A stretch of 64,000 nt of DNA from UBA987 sp002292105 (GTDB lineage: Bacteria > Bacteroidota > Bacteroidia > NS11-12g > UBA9320), in assembly GCA_943846675.1 (NCBI GenBank), contig OX044357.1:2852001-2916000 (forward strand), given 5' to 3'. The notes below the pieces were generated by a model. It searched no databases and was not told the origin of the DNA. It was given only the letters and a program-made list of their open reading frames with translations. The position numbers were made by a program, and so were the translations under genes. The first letter of the stretch is position 1; every line of letters starts with the position of its first letter. This document shows positions 1-8,141 of this stretch, in pieces.

Positions 1-1462
1 CCAGGTTCATTAAAATTTCCTGTTGCTTTTCTAGCTCCATCATGTATTTCTGGGCCGCTGCACCTGCAGCTAGCAAAATCGCTTTCTTGGCGTTCTTGAT
101 TGCATTCTTCTCAGCATAAAAAGGCCCGTCTTCCTCCTCGTCATCAAAACTTGGGATCTCCATCAATTCCTCCTGAATTTTCATTGCTGGGGTCATGATG
201 TCCAACTGACCTTTCATGGCTTTTTTCATCAACTGACCAACAGCAAGCATCCTGTTTATTTCATTCGTCCCTTCAAATATGCGATTGATTCTAGCATCGC
301 GATACATGCGCGCGACAGGATATTCTTCCGAGTATCCAGTTCCACCAAAAATTTGGACGGCTTCGTCAATTACAAAATCTAAGGCTTCAGAACCCAACAC
401 TTTTAGGATCGCACACTCAACACTATATTCCTCCGCAGCTTTTAGTTTAGCTTCTTCCTTACTCAGTCCTTCTTTCTTTAATTCTTCGATTTTATCCGTG
501 ATTAAATCCGCAACACGGTAGGTAGCAGAATCAGTGGCAAAGGTTTGGATTGCCATTTCGGCAAGTTTGTGCTTTATAGCGCCAAAACCAGAAATTGCCT
601 GGCCAAATTGATGTCTCTCATTGGCGTAATTTGTTGCAATGTCAATGGCTTTTTTACAACCACCCATTACCATAGCACAAAGTTTGAATCGACCAATGTT
701 AAGCACATTGAAAGCTATTTTATGCCCTTTACCTATTTCCCCAAGTAAGTTGTCCTTTGGTATACGAACATTTTCAAAAAATACTTGGCGCGTACTTGAG
801 CCTTTTATTCCTAACTTAACCTCTTCGTCTCCCAGTGTTAGTCCTGGCGTGTCTCTTTCCACAACAAACCCGGTAAACTTATCTCCATCCACTTGAGCAA
901 AGACGATATACAAATCAGCAAACCCTGCATTTGTAATCCACATTTTTTGGCCATTGAGCACCCAATGTTCACCATCAAGAACCGCTTTTGTTTTAGCCGC
1001 AAGTGCATCAGATCCAGAATTAGGCTCGGTCAAACAATAACTTGCTTTGAGCTTACCGGAAGCCAAATCGGGCAGGTATTTATCTTTCTGTTCTTGTGTA
1101 CCAAAATATAAGATGGGCAAGGTCCCGATTCCTGTATGAGCAGCAACTGCTACACCAAAGGACAACGCCTTACCAAGCTCTTCACTCAAAACGGTTTCTG
1201 TGTTGAAGTCAACGCCCATTCCGCCGTATTGCTCCGGCACACCTGCTCCTAGCATTCCCAAATCACCAATCTCCTCTAACAGATTTGGCACCATGTCAGG
1301 GTTTTCTAGTTGCTTATCAATTTTAGCAATGTTGGGCCAAATTTTTGCCTCGATAAAATCGATTGCCATTGACCTAAACATCAGTTGTTCTTCATTCAAC
1401 TCTTCTGGCACAAAAACATCGTTTGCCAGTTGCTCTTTGATTAAAAATTCTCCGCCTTTCAT
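1..1462 (-). CDS. Acyl-CoA dehydrogenase (FadE-like), 3' end outside window
   Basis: Flavoprotein that oxidises fatty acyl-CoA to trans-2-enoyl-CoA, the first step of beta-oxidation, in the cytoplasm. The frame is open from ATG at 1462 to the window edge (487 codons), so the C-terminus is missing; proteins of this type run to about 600 residues. The central FAD-binding stretch includes CLTEPNSGSDA and WITNAG. The C-terminal domain carries IFGGTGYSEEYPVARMYRDA followed by RIFEGTNEINR, whose Glu (about residue 397) aligns with the catalytic base of medium- and very-long-chain enzymes. The gene is divergent from a MarR-family regulator with palindromes between them, so it is probably controlled by that regulator. 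In many Bacteroidota such a gene is part of a beta-oxidation operon with thiolase and hydratase/dehydrogenase genes, which would lie outside the window. Family is certain; chain-length preference is not known. Confidence 0.93.
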   Translation of the reverse strand, partial: MKGGEFLIKEQLANDVFVPEELNEEQLMFRSMAIDFIEAKIWPNIAKIDKQLENPDMVPNLLEEIGDLGMLGAGVPEQYGGMGVDFNTETVLSEELGKALSFGVAVAAHTGIGTLPILYFGTQEQKDKYLPDLASGKLKASYCLTEPNSGSDALAAKTKAVLDGEHWVLNGQKMWITNAGFADLYIVFAQVDGDKFTGFVVERDTPGLTLGDEEVKLGIKGSSTRQVFFENVRIPKDNLLGEIGKGHKIAFNVLNIGRFKLCAMVMGGCKKAIDIATNYANERHQFGQAISGFGAIKHKLAEMAIQTFATDSATYRVADLITDKIEELKKEGLSKEEAKLKAAEEYSVECAILKVLGSEALDFVIDEAVQIFGGTGYSEEYPVARMYRDARINRIFEGTNEINRMLAVGQLMKKAMKGQLDIMTPAMKIQEELMEIPSFDDEEEDGPFYAEKNAIKNAKKAILLAAGAAAQKYMMELEKQQEILMNL

Positions 1463-1503
1463 GTGTGTTTTTTTAGTTTGTCATGATGATTTTAAGTCGT
1501 AAG

Positions 1504-1624
1504 CTTGTAATCATGTACAAGTCCTTATTCAAAAAAACGGATAATTTCTGTCTAAAAAAAGATATTTTCATTAAATTGTCGCATACAACTATGTCTTGTA
1601 CGACATTTTACACTAAACGTACAA
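1504..1624. promoter_or_regulatory. Cluster of TTGTA/TACAA dyads, candidate MarR operator
   Basis: The acyl-CoA dehydrogenase/marR intergenic region holds three inverted repeats built from the same half-site. They are CTTGTA-N6-TACAAG at 1504-1521, TACAA-N7-TTGTA at 1584-1600, and TTGTACG-N15-CGTACAA at 1596-1624. The known OhrR operator of Bacillus subtilis uses TACAATT/AATTGTA arms, so the half-site resembles that family, although the spacing is not identical. Binding here could repress both divergent genes. This is inference from pattern only. Confidence 0.45.
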
Positions 1625-1670
1625 TACATGGTCATTAACCGCAGATTTCAAACCGAAAATTGAAAAAATA

Positions 1671-2117
1671 ATGGAAGAAAACTCAAACCTATTTTTACCC
1701 GAGCAAGTATGCTTCCCTTTATATGCAAGTTCACGTATGATTACGCGGTTGTATCAACCGCTGTTAGAAGCATTTGAGATTACCTATCCACAATACCTGG
1801 TAATGTTGGTTTTATGGCAGCACAAAAAATTAAGCGTCACGGAGCTAGGGAGTAAATTATTTCTTAAGACAAACACCCTTACGCCCTTAATACGAAAAAT
1901 GAAGGAGAAAAAACTCCTTACGAAACAGCGGTCAAATAAAGACGAACGAACCGTATTTGTGAGCTTAACTACTAAAGGTCAGGAACTTGAAGAAAAAGCC
2001 AAAGACGTTCCAAAGGAACTCATAAAGTCTTTAAACATGTCTTCGAAAGACCTTGAAGACATCCGTGCCATCATGTGGCGTTTTCTGGATAATTTTATAG
2101 AAACAAAAGAAAGCTAA
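1671..2117 (+). CDS. MarR-family regulator, OhrR-like with conserved reactive Cys
   Basis: A 148-residue winged-helix DNA-binding regulator. The N-terminus (EQVCFPLYASSRMITRLYQPLL, split as seen at residues 11-32) closely follows OhrR organic-peroxide sensors. Cys14 matches the peroxidatic Cys15 of B. subtilis OhrR, and Tyr28 and Tyr39 match its hydrogen-bonding Tyr29 and Tyr40. The wing carries the usual SNKDERTVFVSLT. The neighbour, however, is an acyl-CoA dehydrogenase transcribed the other way, not an ohr peroxidase. It could sense lipid hydroperoxides or simply be the beta-oxidation regulator that keeps an ancestral cysteine. It ends 1 nt before the convergent lipA stop. Confidence 0.88.
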   Translation: MEENSNLFLPEQVCFPLYASSRMITRLYQPLLEAFEITYPQYLVMLVLWQHKKLSVTELGSKLFLKTNTLTPLIRKMKEKKLLTKQRSNKDERTVFVSLTTKGQELEEKAKDVPKELIKSLNMSSKDLEDIRAIMWRFLDNFIETKES

Positions 2118-2118
2118 C

Positions 2119-3006
2119 CTACTTTAGATGCTTTTCAGCATGGTAGGATGAACGGACCAACGGCCCACTTTCCACAAATTCATAACCCATTGTATCTGCC
2201 CAATCTTTGTATTTGGCAAATTCTTCTGGCGTAACATAACGATCTACTTTCAGATGCCTTGGTGTTGGTTGCAAGTATTGCCCCATCGTTATAATATCAA
2301 CTCCAACGGCCCTCAGGTCTGCCAAAGTTTCTCGTATTTCCTCTTCCGTTTCGCCCATGCCAAGCATTAAACCACTTTTGGTTTTCATGCCCTTTTCGCG
2401 CAAATATTTAAGCACTTCCATACTTCTATCATACTTCGCCTGTACACGCACTTCTCGCGACAAACGCCTTACGGTTTCAATATTATGTGAAACAATTTCT
2501 GGATGGACCTCAATCACGTTGTCCAATTGATCTGTTCGTCCTTGGAAATCAGGAATCAAGGTTTCCAAAGTTGTATCTGGATTCCACTTTCTTATTTCCT
2601 GCACAGTTTTAGCCCAATGCTCGGACCCACCATCTTTCAAGTCATCTCGATCAACGCTTGTTACCACGGCGTGTTTAATACCCATAATGCTTATGGATTG
2701 AGCAACTTTGAACGGTTCCGTCGCATCCAATGGCTCTCCGGCTCCAGTGGCCACGTTACAAAACTGGCACGACCGTGTGCATGTATTTCCGCCAATCATA
2801 AATGTTGCCGTTCCTACACCCCAGCACTCTCCAATATTTGGGCATTTCCCACTTTCACAAATGGTGTGAAGTCCGTGTTCTTTCACGAGATTTTTCATCT
2901 CGGAATATTTACCTCCACCAGCGATATCAACTTTTAGCCAATCAGGTTTTACCCTAGATTTTTGTACAATTTTAACCGGTGGTTTGTTTTCTATCTTATT
3001 TGCCAT
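2119..3006 (-). CDS. lipA: Lipoyl synthase
   Basis: Radical SAM enzyme that inserts two sulfurs into octanoyl groups on lipoyl domains of 2-oxoacid dehydrogenases and the glycine cleavage H protein. The 295-residue length is normal. The auxiliary cluster cysteines C50-X4-C55-X5-C61 (CESGKCPNIGEC) and the radical-SAM cluster C76-X3-C80-X2-C83 (CTRSCQFC) are both intact, and the C-terminal RSSYHAEKH contains the conserved RSSY that binds the auxiliary cluster. ATG at 3006 is preceded by an exact -7 promoter box (3015-3022), leaving only about 8 nt between box and start codon. No lipB is seen nearby. Confidence 0.97.
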   Translation of the reverse strand: MANKIENKPPVKIVQKSRVKPDWLKVDIAGGGKYSEMKNLVKEHGLHTICESGKCPNIGECWGVGTATFMIGGNTCTRSCQFCNVATGAGEPLDATEPFKVAQSISIMGIKHAVVTSVDRDDLKDGGSEHWAKTVQEIRKWNPDTTLETLIPDFQGRTDQLDNVIEVHPEIVSHNIETVRRLSREVRVQAKYDRSMEVLKYLREKGMKTKSGLMLGMGETEEEIRETLADLRAVGVDIITMGQYLQPTPRHLKVDRYVTPEEFAKYKDWADTMGYEFVESGPLVRSSYHAEKHLK

Positions 3007-3014
3007 AAGTCTTG

Positions 3015-3022
3015 CAAAGTTA
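3015..3022 (-). promoter_or_regulatory. -7 promoter box of lipA (TAACTTTG)
   Basis: Exact match to the Bacteroidota housekeeping -7 element TAnnTTTG on the minus strand, 8 nt before the lipA ATG. No good -33 TTG is seen at the usual distance. Confidence 0.55.
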
Positions 3023-3116
3023 GATTTTAGTTCTAATCACGTTGCATCCATGTCATAACATTTTAAAGTTAAAAGCGTTTTACGCTAAACCACTCAAGAA
3101 CCGCGTTATTAATCTT

Positions 3117-3124
3117 TAAATTTG
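3117..3124 (+). promoter_or_regulatory. -7 promoter box of porZ operon (TAAATTTG)
   Basis: Exact TAnnTTTG, 10 nt before ATG 3135. It places transcription initiation downstream of the GTG at 3126, so that codon cannot be the start if this promoter is used. Confidence 0.55.
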
Positions 3125-3134
3125 TGTGAATATC

Positions 3135-5441
3135 ATGATGTCGAGACTATTCATCTTTTTGATTTGTGCCTGCTTCTCTTTTCAAGCCTTTGGACAAAAG
3201 GCTGAAGTTCCTATAGGTGAATGGCGGATTCATTTACCTTACAATGCAGTGAACAGTATAGCAGAAAGCCCTAACTTTTTATTTGTTGGTGCTGAACGTG
3301 GCTTCTATAGCTTCCATAAAAAATCGGGAGAGATGGAACTATACTCAAAGGTAAATGGCTTCTCCGACGTTGAAGTGCAAAAGCTTAAGTACCACACAGG
3401 TCTAAATATATTGCTGATTGCCTATGAGAATACAAATATTGACATCTTTCAAGGCAACTCAATTTTTAACATCTCAGACATTTTAAGAAAATCTATACTT
3501 GGTCAGAAAACGATAAACGATATCCATTTTGAAGGAGACTTAGCCTATTTGTCTTGTTCATTCGGCATCGTAATCATTGACCTTGAAACTAAATCTGTAA
3601 GAGACTCGTACTTAAACATAGGCCCGAATGGGGTTGCAACGTCTATAAACTCGTTGGCGTTTTACAAAGACTCCATTTTTGCAAGCACGCCGATTGGCAT
3701 TCTTAAAGCACCTGTAAATGGCCTTAACCTTAGTGATTTTAATAGTTGGGATGGCCCAATCCAAATGCCCAACAATGCATTTTCTGATCAAGCCAAATTG
3801 ATCCGTGCTTTTAACGGCAAGTTGTATTGCGAAATCAGACAGCGATTGCGGGTGTATGATGGCATCGAATGGATCTTCAAAGGTGACACCATTCCTCAAT
3901 ACACCAGAGATACTCGGAGTATGGAGATTTGTCATGACCATCTGGTTTATGTTCAAGTTCCAGACAGACCAGAAGTATCTCCAGGCATAACCATAATTGA
4001 CCCTAAAGGTAATGAACGATTTTTAAAAGAAAACGTCAACAATTTCGCAATCCTTGACAATGAAATGAGTGTTTGGACGGGTGGAGATTTCACAGGACTG
4101 GTAAAAATTGATAAAAATGGACAATATGGCTTTACCAAGCCGAATGGGCCACAGCGTTCAACCTCCTTCTCCATGACTCCTATTGGAAACGAAATGTGGG
4201 TAGCTGGCGGTGGCACCTCGCCCCAATGGAATCCAATATTTAGTAAAGCCGGATTTTATCGATTTGAAAATGGTATTTGGAAAAGAAGATTGGATATTCC
4301 AGAAATTGAATTTGCGTCTGACATTTTAACCATTGCCGCCGACCCATCTGGAAGCGAGGTTTTTATTGGCAGCCATACGGTTGGAGTCATTCACCTAAGA
4401 AACAATCAACTCGTTGACATTTACAACGACCAAAACAGCATACTGTCTAAAAGTCCCGGTGGATTTGTTCAAGCTGATGGATTGGCTTACGACTCGAAAG
4501 GAAATGTTTGGATTACCAATTATGACTCCGACGAACCTTTAAAGGTACGTACGCCTAAAGGCGAGTGGAATGGATACGAATTGCCCTCCGATCGACCTAC
4601 CGAAATTATAGTCGACAACTTTGATCAAAAATGGATGGTTAGTCGAGACTTCTCCACTGGCATCATGGTTTTTAAAGAAACGGAAGGGGTTTTATCGAGC
4701 GACAGAGACATCTTTTCGTTACAAAACTCTGTTGGTCGAGGTAGTTTACCGAGTAATGAAGTTAATGCCCTTGCGTTAGACCAAGACGGCGAAATTTGGG
4801 TTGGTACAAGTGAAGGCTTAGCCGTTTTCTACAACCCAGGAGGCGTGTTCGATCCTGACCGTCCTGAGTTTCGAGAAGCAAAACGTTTTATTATAGATGA
4901 CGGACAAGACGTAGGTTACTTGCTTGGAAGTGAAGTCATAAATGACATTCAAGTGGATGGTGCAAATCGCAAATGGGTGGCCACTACTACAGGCGTGTGG
5001 CTCATTGCCGCAGATGGTTCGGAAGTCCTTAGACATTTTACTGAACAAAATAGTCCGTTGTTGAGCAACGAAGTGAACTGTATTGGTATTTTAGACAAAA
5101 CAGGCGAGGTTTTTTTTGGCACCTCAAGAGGAATTGTTTCTTACCGCGGTGATGCAACAGGTGCGTCTGATTTACACGGCGATGTAACCATTTTTCCAAA
5201 TCCGGTTCGCCCAGGCTATAGCGGCCCAATTACCATTAACGGTTTACCTACAAATGCAACGGTTAAGATAACAGATGTTGCAGGTCGTGTGGTATACGAA
5301 ATGATTAGTAACGGGGGTACTGCCGTTTGGGACGGTAACAATTTTAATGGAGAGCGCGCTCAGACAGGCATTTATCTGTTTATAACGGCAAACGAGGACG
5401 ACAAAGACCCTAAGGTAACTAAACTTCTTTTGGTCAATTAA
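3135..5441 (+). CDS. porZ: T9SS component PorZ (beta-propeller surface protein)
   Basis: PorZ is a surface-exposed part of the type IX secretion attachment complex, which delivers anionic LPS to exported proteins. From ATG 3135 the protein has 768 residues: a signal peptide (MMSRLFIFLICACFSFQAFG), two propeller blocks of two-component-regulator-propeller type, and a C-terminal beta-sandwich from about residue 682 with VTIFPNPV, DVAGRVV and TGIYLF, the T9SS type A sorting pattern. The opening IGEWRIHLPYN and the AYLSCSFGIVIIDL stretch are characteristic of the PorZ family. A GTG 9 nt upstream is possible but overlaps the presumed promoter. It is followed by recO after 1 nt, an arrangement seen in other Bacteroidota. 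The assignment rests on domain order and recalled family motifs. Confidence 0.88.
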   Translation: MMSRLFIFLICACFSFQAFGQKAEVPIGEWRIHLPYNAVNSIAESPNFLFVGAERGFYSFHKKSGEMELYSKVNGFSDVEVQKLKYHTGLNILLIAYENTNIDIFQGNSIFNISDILRKSILGQKTINDIHFEGDLAYLSCSFGIVIIDLETKSVRDSYLNIGPNGVATSINSLAFYKDSIFASTPIGILKAPVNGLNLSDFNSWDGPIQMPNNAFSDQAKLIRAFNGKLYCEIRQRLRVYDGIEWIFKGDTIPQYTRDTRSMEICHDHLVYVQVPDRPEVSPGITIIDPKGNERFLKENVNNFAILDNEMSVWTGGDFTGLVKIDKNGQYGFTKPNGPQRSTSFSMTPIGNEMWVAGGGTSPQWNPIFSKAGFYRFENGIWKRRLDIPEIEFASDILTIAADPSGSEVFIGSHTVGVIHLRNNQLVDIYNDQNSILSKSPGGFVQADGLAYDSKGNVWITNYDSDEPLKVRTPKGEWNGYELPSDRPTEIIVDNFDQKWMVSRDFSTGIMVFKETEGVLSSDRDIFSLQNSVGRGSLPSNEVNALALDQDGEIWVGTSEGLAVFYNPGGVFDPDRPEFREAKRFIIDDGQDVGYLLGSEVINDIQVDGANRKWVATTTGVWLIAADGSEVLRHFTEQNSPLLSNEVNCIGILDKTGEVFFGTSRGIVSYRGDATGASDLHGDVTIFPNPVRPGYSGPITINGLPTNATVKITDVAGRVVYEMISNGGTAVWDGNNFNGERAQTGIYLFITANEDDKDPKVTKLLLVN

Positions 5442-5442
5442 T

Positions 5443-6165
5443 ATGCTGACTAAGACTCGTGGCATAGTTGTTCGTAACACAAACTTTAAAGACAACAGCG
5501 TAATCAGCCACATCTATACGCAAGATTATGGCTCCCAAAGCTTCATGCTACATGGTGTCCGAAATCATAAAGGAGCGATAAGGCCATCTCACATTATGTC
5601 GCTTAGCTTGGTTGACTTGGTTTTTTATAAAAAAGACAACGCCGGAATTCAGCAAATAAAAGAGCTTAGGTGCAGCCCCGTTTTACAAACCATACACTTT
5701 GACATTTTAAAAAACAGCGTGGCGCTGTTTATAGCAGAAATCATAAATGCCACGGTGCCTGAAGAGGAACAAAATGAAGACCTTTTTCTTTTCTTGGAGC
5801 AGTTTATTCAGATGTTAGACTTAGAAGATGAGCGTATTGGGAATTATCCGATTTACTTTTTGGTGCACCTCACAAGATACCTAGGGTTTTATCCAAAAGG
5901 TCAATACAACGAAAACCAAGTATTTAATCTGAATGAAGGCCTGTTTATTGACCAGGCTTACGAGCACATCAATTGTTTAAGTCCGGAAATGAGCAGGTCT
6001 TTGTGGCAAATGCTGTATACCTCCACTGAGCGTTTAACTGATATCCATTTTCCTAGAATAGTAAGAGGGAATCTTTTAGATCGACTTTTACTCTATTACG
6101 AAATCCATGGTTTGCATGGTCGAAAAATAAAGTCTCACAAAGTATTACGAGAAGTCTTGTCTTAA
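5443..6165 (+). CDS. recO: DNA repair protein RecO
   Basis: Recombination mediator that works with RecR to load RecA on SSB-coated single strands and to anneal complementary DNA. The 240 residues start with the OB-fold sequence TRGIVVRNTNFKDNSVISHIYTQ-like RecO N-terminus, followed by the helical domain. The zinc-finger cysteines found in many bacterial RecO proteins are absent, as is usual in this phylum. It begins 1 nt after the porZ stop and is followed directly by the acylphosphatase gene, so it is cotranscribed with a secretion gene. Confidence 0.93.
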   Translation: MLTKTRGIVVRNTNFKDNSVISHIYTQDYGSQSFMLHGVRNHKGAIRPSHIMSLSLVDLVFYKKDNAGIQQIKELRCSPVLQTIHFDILKNSVALFIAEIINATVPEEEQNEDLFLFLEQFIQMLDLEDERIGNYPIYFLVHLTRYLGFYPKGQYNENQVFNLNEGLFIDQAYEHINCLSPEMSRSLWQMLYTSTERLTDIHFPRIVRGNLLDRLLLYYEIHGLHGRKIKSHKVLREVLS

Positions 6166-6441
6166 ATGAATAAACGTGTCCACATTACAGTTTCAGGAGT
6201 AGTTCAAGGTGTCTTTTACAGGAAGTATACCGCTAATAAATGCATGGAATTTGATATACTTGGCTCTGTTGAGAACCTGCCTAACGGTAAGGTTTTTATT
6301 GATGCCATTTCAAATGATCTGCACTTAGATAAACTAATAAAATGGTGTTGGACAGGCTCACCGTTTTCAAACGTAACTGGTGTCGAGGTGAACGAGGTAG
6401 AAATTGAACATCTACCAAAGGGATTTATCATTAAGCGATAA
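6166..6441 (+). CDS. Acylphosphatase
   Basis: Small (91-residue) cytoplasmic enzyme hydrolysing carboxyl-phosphate bonds such as those of acetyl phosphate or 1,3-bisphosphoglycerate. Both catalytic residues are present: Arg19 in SGVVQGVFYRKYT, the phosphate cradle, and Asn37 in GSVENLPNGKV, which positions the attacking water. The usual VQGVGFR reads VQGVFYR, a variant common in this phylum. ATG follows the recO stop without a gap, which points to translational coupling. Confidence 0.93.
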   Translation: MNKRVHITVSGVVQGVFYRKYTANKCMEFDILGSVENLPNGKVFIDAISNDLHLDKLIKWCWTGSPFSNVTGVEVNEVEIEHLPKGFIIKR

Positions 6442-6461
6442 TTGGAATATCTTTGTCTTGT

Positions 6462-8138
6462 ATGAGGTCAACGTTGCGTTTTTACATCTGTTTATTGTTG
6501 GGCTTAACGGCATTTATGGCCAGAAGTCAACAGCCTTTGCTTACGCTCAATGAAGAATACTATCACTTGGTTGACCGCTATGCCATTCTGAGCGATGACA
6601 CATTAAATCTCTGCACATCGATCAAACCGTTTAGAAGAAACCAAATTCCAAATGTGATCAATGGCAATATTCAATCTAGATTTTTTTCTAGTGCCGATGG
6701 ATTTAACTTCAACATACTTGAAAACGACAATTGGAATATTTTACCCGCAGAAAATGCTTCACTCTTAAACATAAATCGTGCGAAGTGGAAGAATTTCTAT
6801 CAATTCAAGGGTTCATTTTTCTCTGTCAATCAACCCGATTTTAATCTCATAGTAAATCCTGCTTTAGCTTTCGCAACATCAAACGATGGTTGGCGAAACA
6901 CGCGTGGCCTGGAGTTGCGCGGTAGTATTGGGAACAGGGTTGGGTTTTACTCTTTTGTCTCCGAAAATCAGCTCAAATTCCCCGATTATTTAGAATCTGA
7001 AATTGAAACACTTGGTGTAGTGCGAGGCACCGGGTTTATCAAAACTTTTGGCAATAGTGGTTATGACTTTTTCAATGCGCAAGGTTATGTCACCTTCAGA
7101 GCGACTGACTTCATTCAGGTACAGTTTGGACACGACAAAAATTTTATTGGAAACGGATATCGGTCCTTAATATTAAGTGACATAGGAAAAGAGAACTTGT
7201 TTCTTAAACTCCACACCCAAGTGTGGCGATTTAATTACATCAACCTGTTTTCGGAGTTAACTGATTTTGAGTCGAATAGAGCCCCTAAACAGCAAAAAAA
7301 ATACAGTGCGTTCCACTATTTAAACTTTAACATCATACCAGGCAAATTAGACGTCGGTGTATTCGAAAACATTGTATTTGCACGAAACGACAGCAATCAA
7401 CAACAAGGATATGAGATAGGGTACTTAAACCCAATTATCTTTTATCGCGCTGCAGAGCATAGTTTGAATAGTACCGACAATTCACTAATTGGTTTGGATG
7501 CCAAATGGAATTTTGCTAAAGGATTCTCGCTTTACTCTCAGTTCATCTTAGACGAGTTTCACAAAAATGAACTCATTAACAGGACTGGAAGCTGGGTGAA
7601 CAAATGGGCGTTTCAGGCAGGCCTTAAATACTTAAATGTCGCTAATGTTAAAAATCTGGACCTCCAGGTTGAAACCAATATTGTACGACCCTATGTATAC
7701 AGCCACTTAAAGACAGACCAATCTTGGAGTCACTTTGGACAACCATTGGCTCACCCAATGGGGGCAAATTTTAAAGAAATGTTGGGGATTATTCGATACC
7801 AACCAACACCACGAATCAATCTTGTAGCCAAGTACTTTAACATAAGCCATGGCGCTGACAGCCTTTTGGTCGGGCAAACGGCTCACTTTGGAGGAAACAT
7901 TCTTGCTGACTACAACAATCGTCCGAAAGAAGACGGAATAAAAATTGGAGATGGCGTAAAGCGGGTTACGCAGGTAGTTGATCTAACACTATCGTACCAA
8001 CTCTATATGCGCACATTTTTGGATATCCGATTCGTTCTTCGTGAATCAACATCGGATACACCATTGCCGTCTCAATCCACAAGCTTATTCATTGCCGGTT
8101 TGCGTATGAATCTTGCTGGTCAACGGTTCGACTATTAA
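6462..8138 (+). CDS. Wzi/RemB-like outer membrane beta-barrel protein
   Basis: A 558-residue exported protein with signal peptide MRSTLRFYICLLLGLTAFMARSQ (written here as residues 1-23) and many alternating aromatic/hydrophobic strands typical of an outer-membrane barrel. The central part (VQFGHDKNFIGNGYRSLILS, then FLKLHTQVWRFNYINLF) resembles the capsule-assembly Wzi family and the flavobacterial RemB group, whose member in Flavobacterium johnsoniae affects gliding. A TTG 9 nt upstream of ATG 6462 also opens the frame, but ATG gives a normal signal peptide. It lies 20 nt after the acylphosphatase gene and is the last gene of the porZ-recO run. A role in surface polysaccharide attachment is inference. 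Confidence 0.78.
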   Translation: MRSTLRFYICLLLGLTAFMARSQQPLLTLNEEYYHLVDRYAILSDDTLNLCTSIKPFRRNQIPNVINGNIQSRFFSSADGFNFNILENDNWNILPAENASLLNINRAKWKNFYQFKGSFFSVNQPDFNLIVNPALAFATSNDGWRNTRGLELRGSIGNRVGFYSFVSENQLKFPDYLESEIETLGVVRGTGFIKTFGNSGYDFFNAQGYVTFRATDFIQVQFGHDKNFIGNGYRSLILSDIGKENLFLKLHTQVWRFNYINLFSELTDFESNRAPKQQKKYSAFHYLNFNIIPGKLDVGVFENIVFARNDSNQQQGYEIGYLNPIIFYRAAEHSLNSTDNSLIGLDAKWNFAKGFSLYSQFILDEFHKNELINRTGSWVNKWAFQAGLKYLNVANVKNLDLQVETNIVRPYVYSHLKTDQSWSHFGQPLAHPMGANFKEMLGIIRYQPTPRINLVAKYFNISHGADSLLVGQTAHFGGNILADYNNRPKEDGIKIGDGVKRVTQVVDLTLSYQLYMRTFLDIRFVLRESTSDTPLPSQSTSLFIAGLRMNLAGQRFDY

Positions 8139-8141
8139 AAC

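Noticed and set aside
2503..2937. 144-codon plus-strand frame
   Set aside because: Lies wholly antisense to lipA, whose catalytic motifs are intact; it is a shadow of that gene.
3126..3134. GTG as the porZ start
   Set aside because: Only 1 nt after the exact -7 box, so it would precede transcription initiation; ATG 3135 gives a clean signal peptide.
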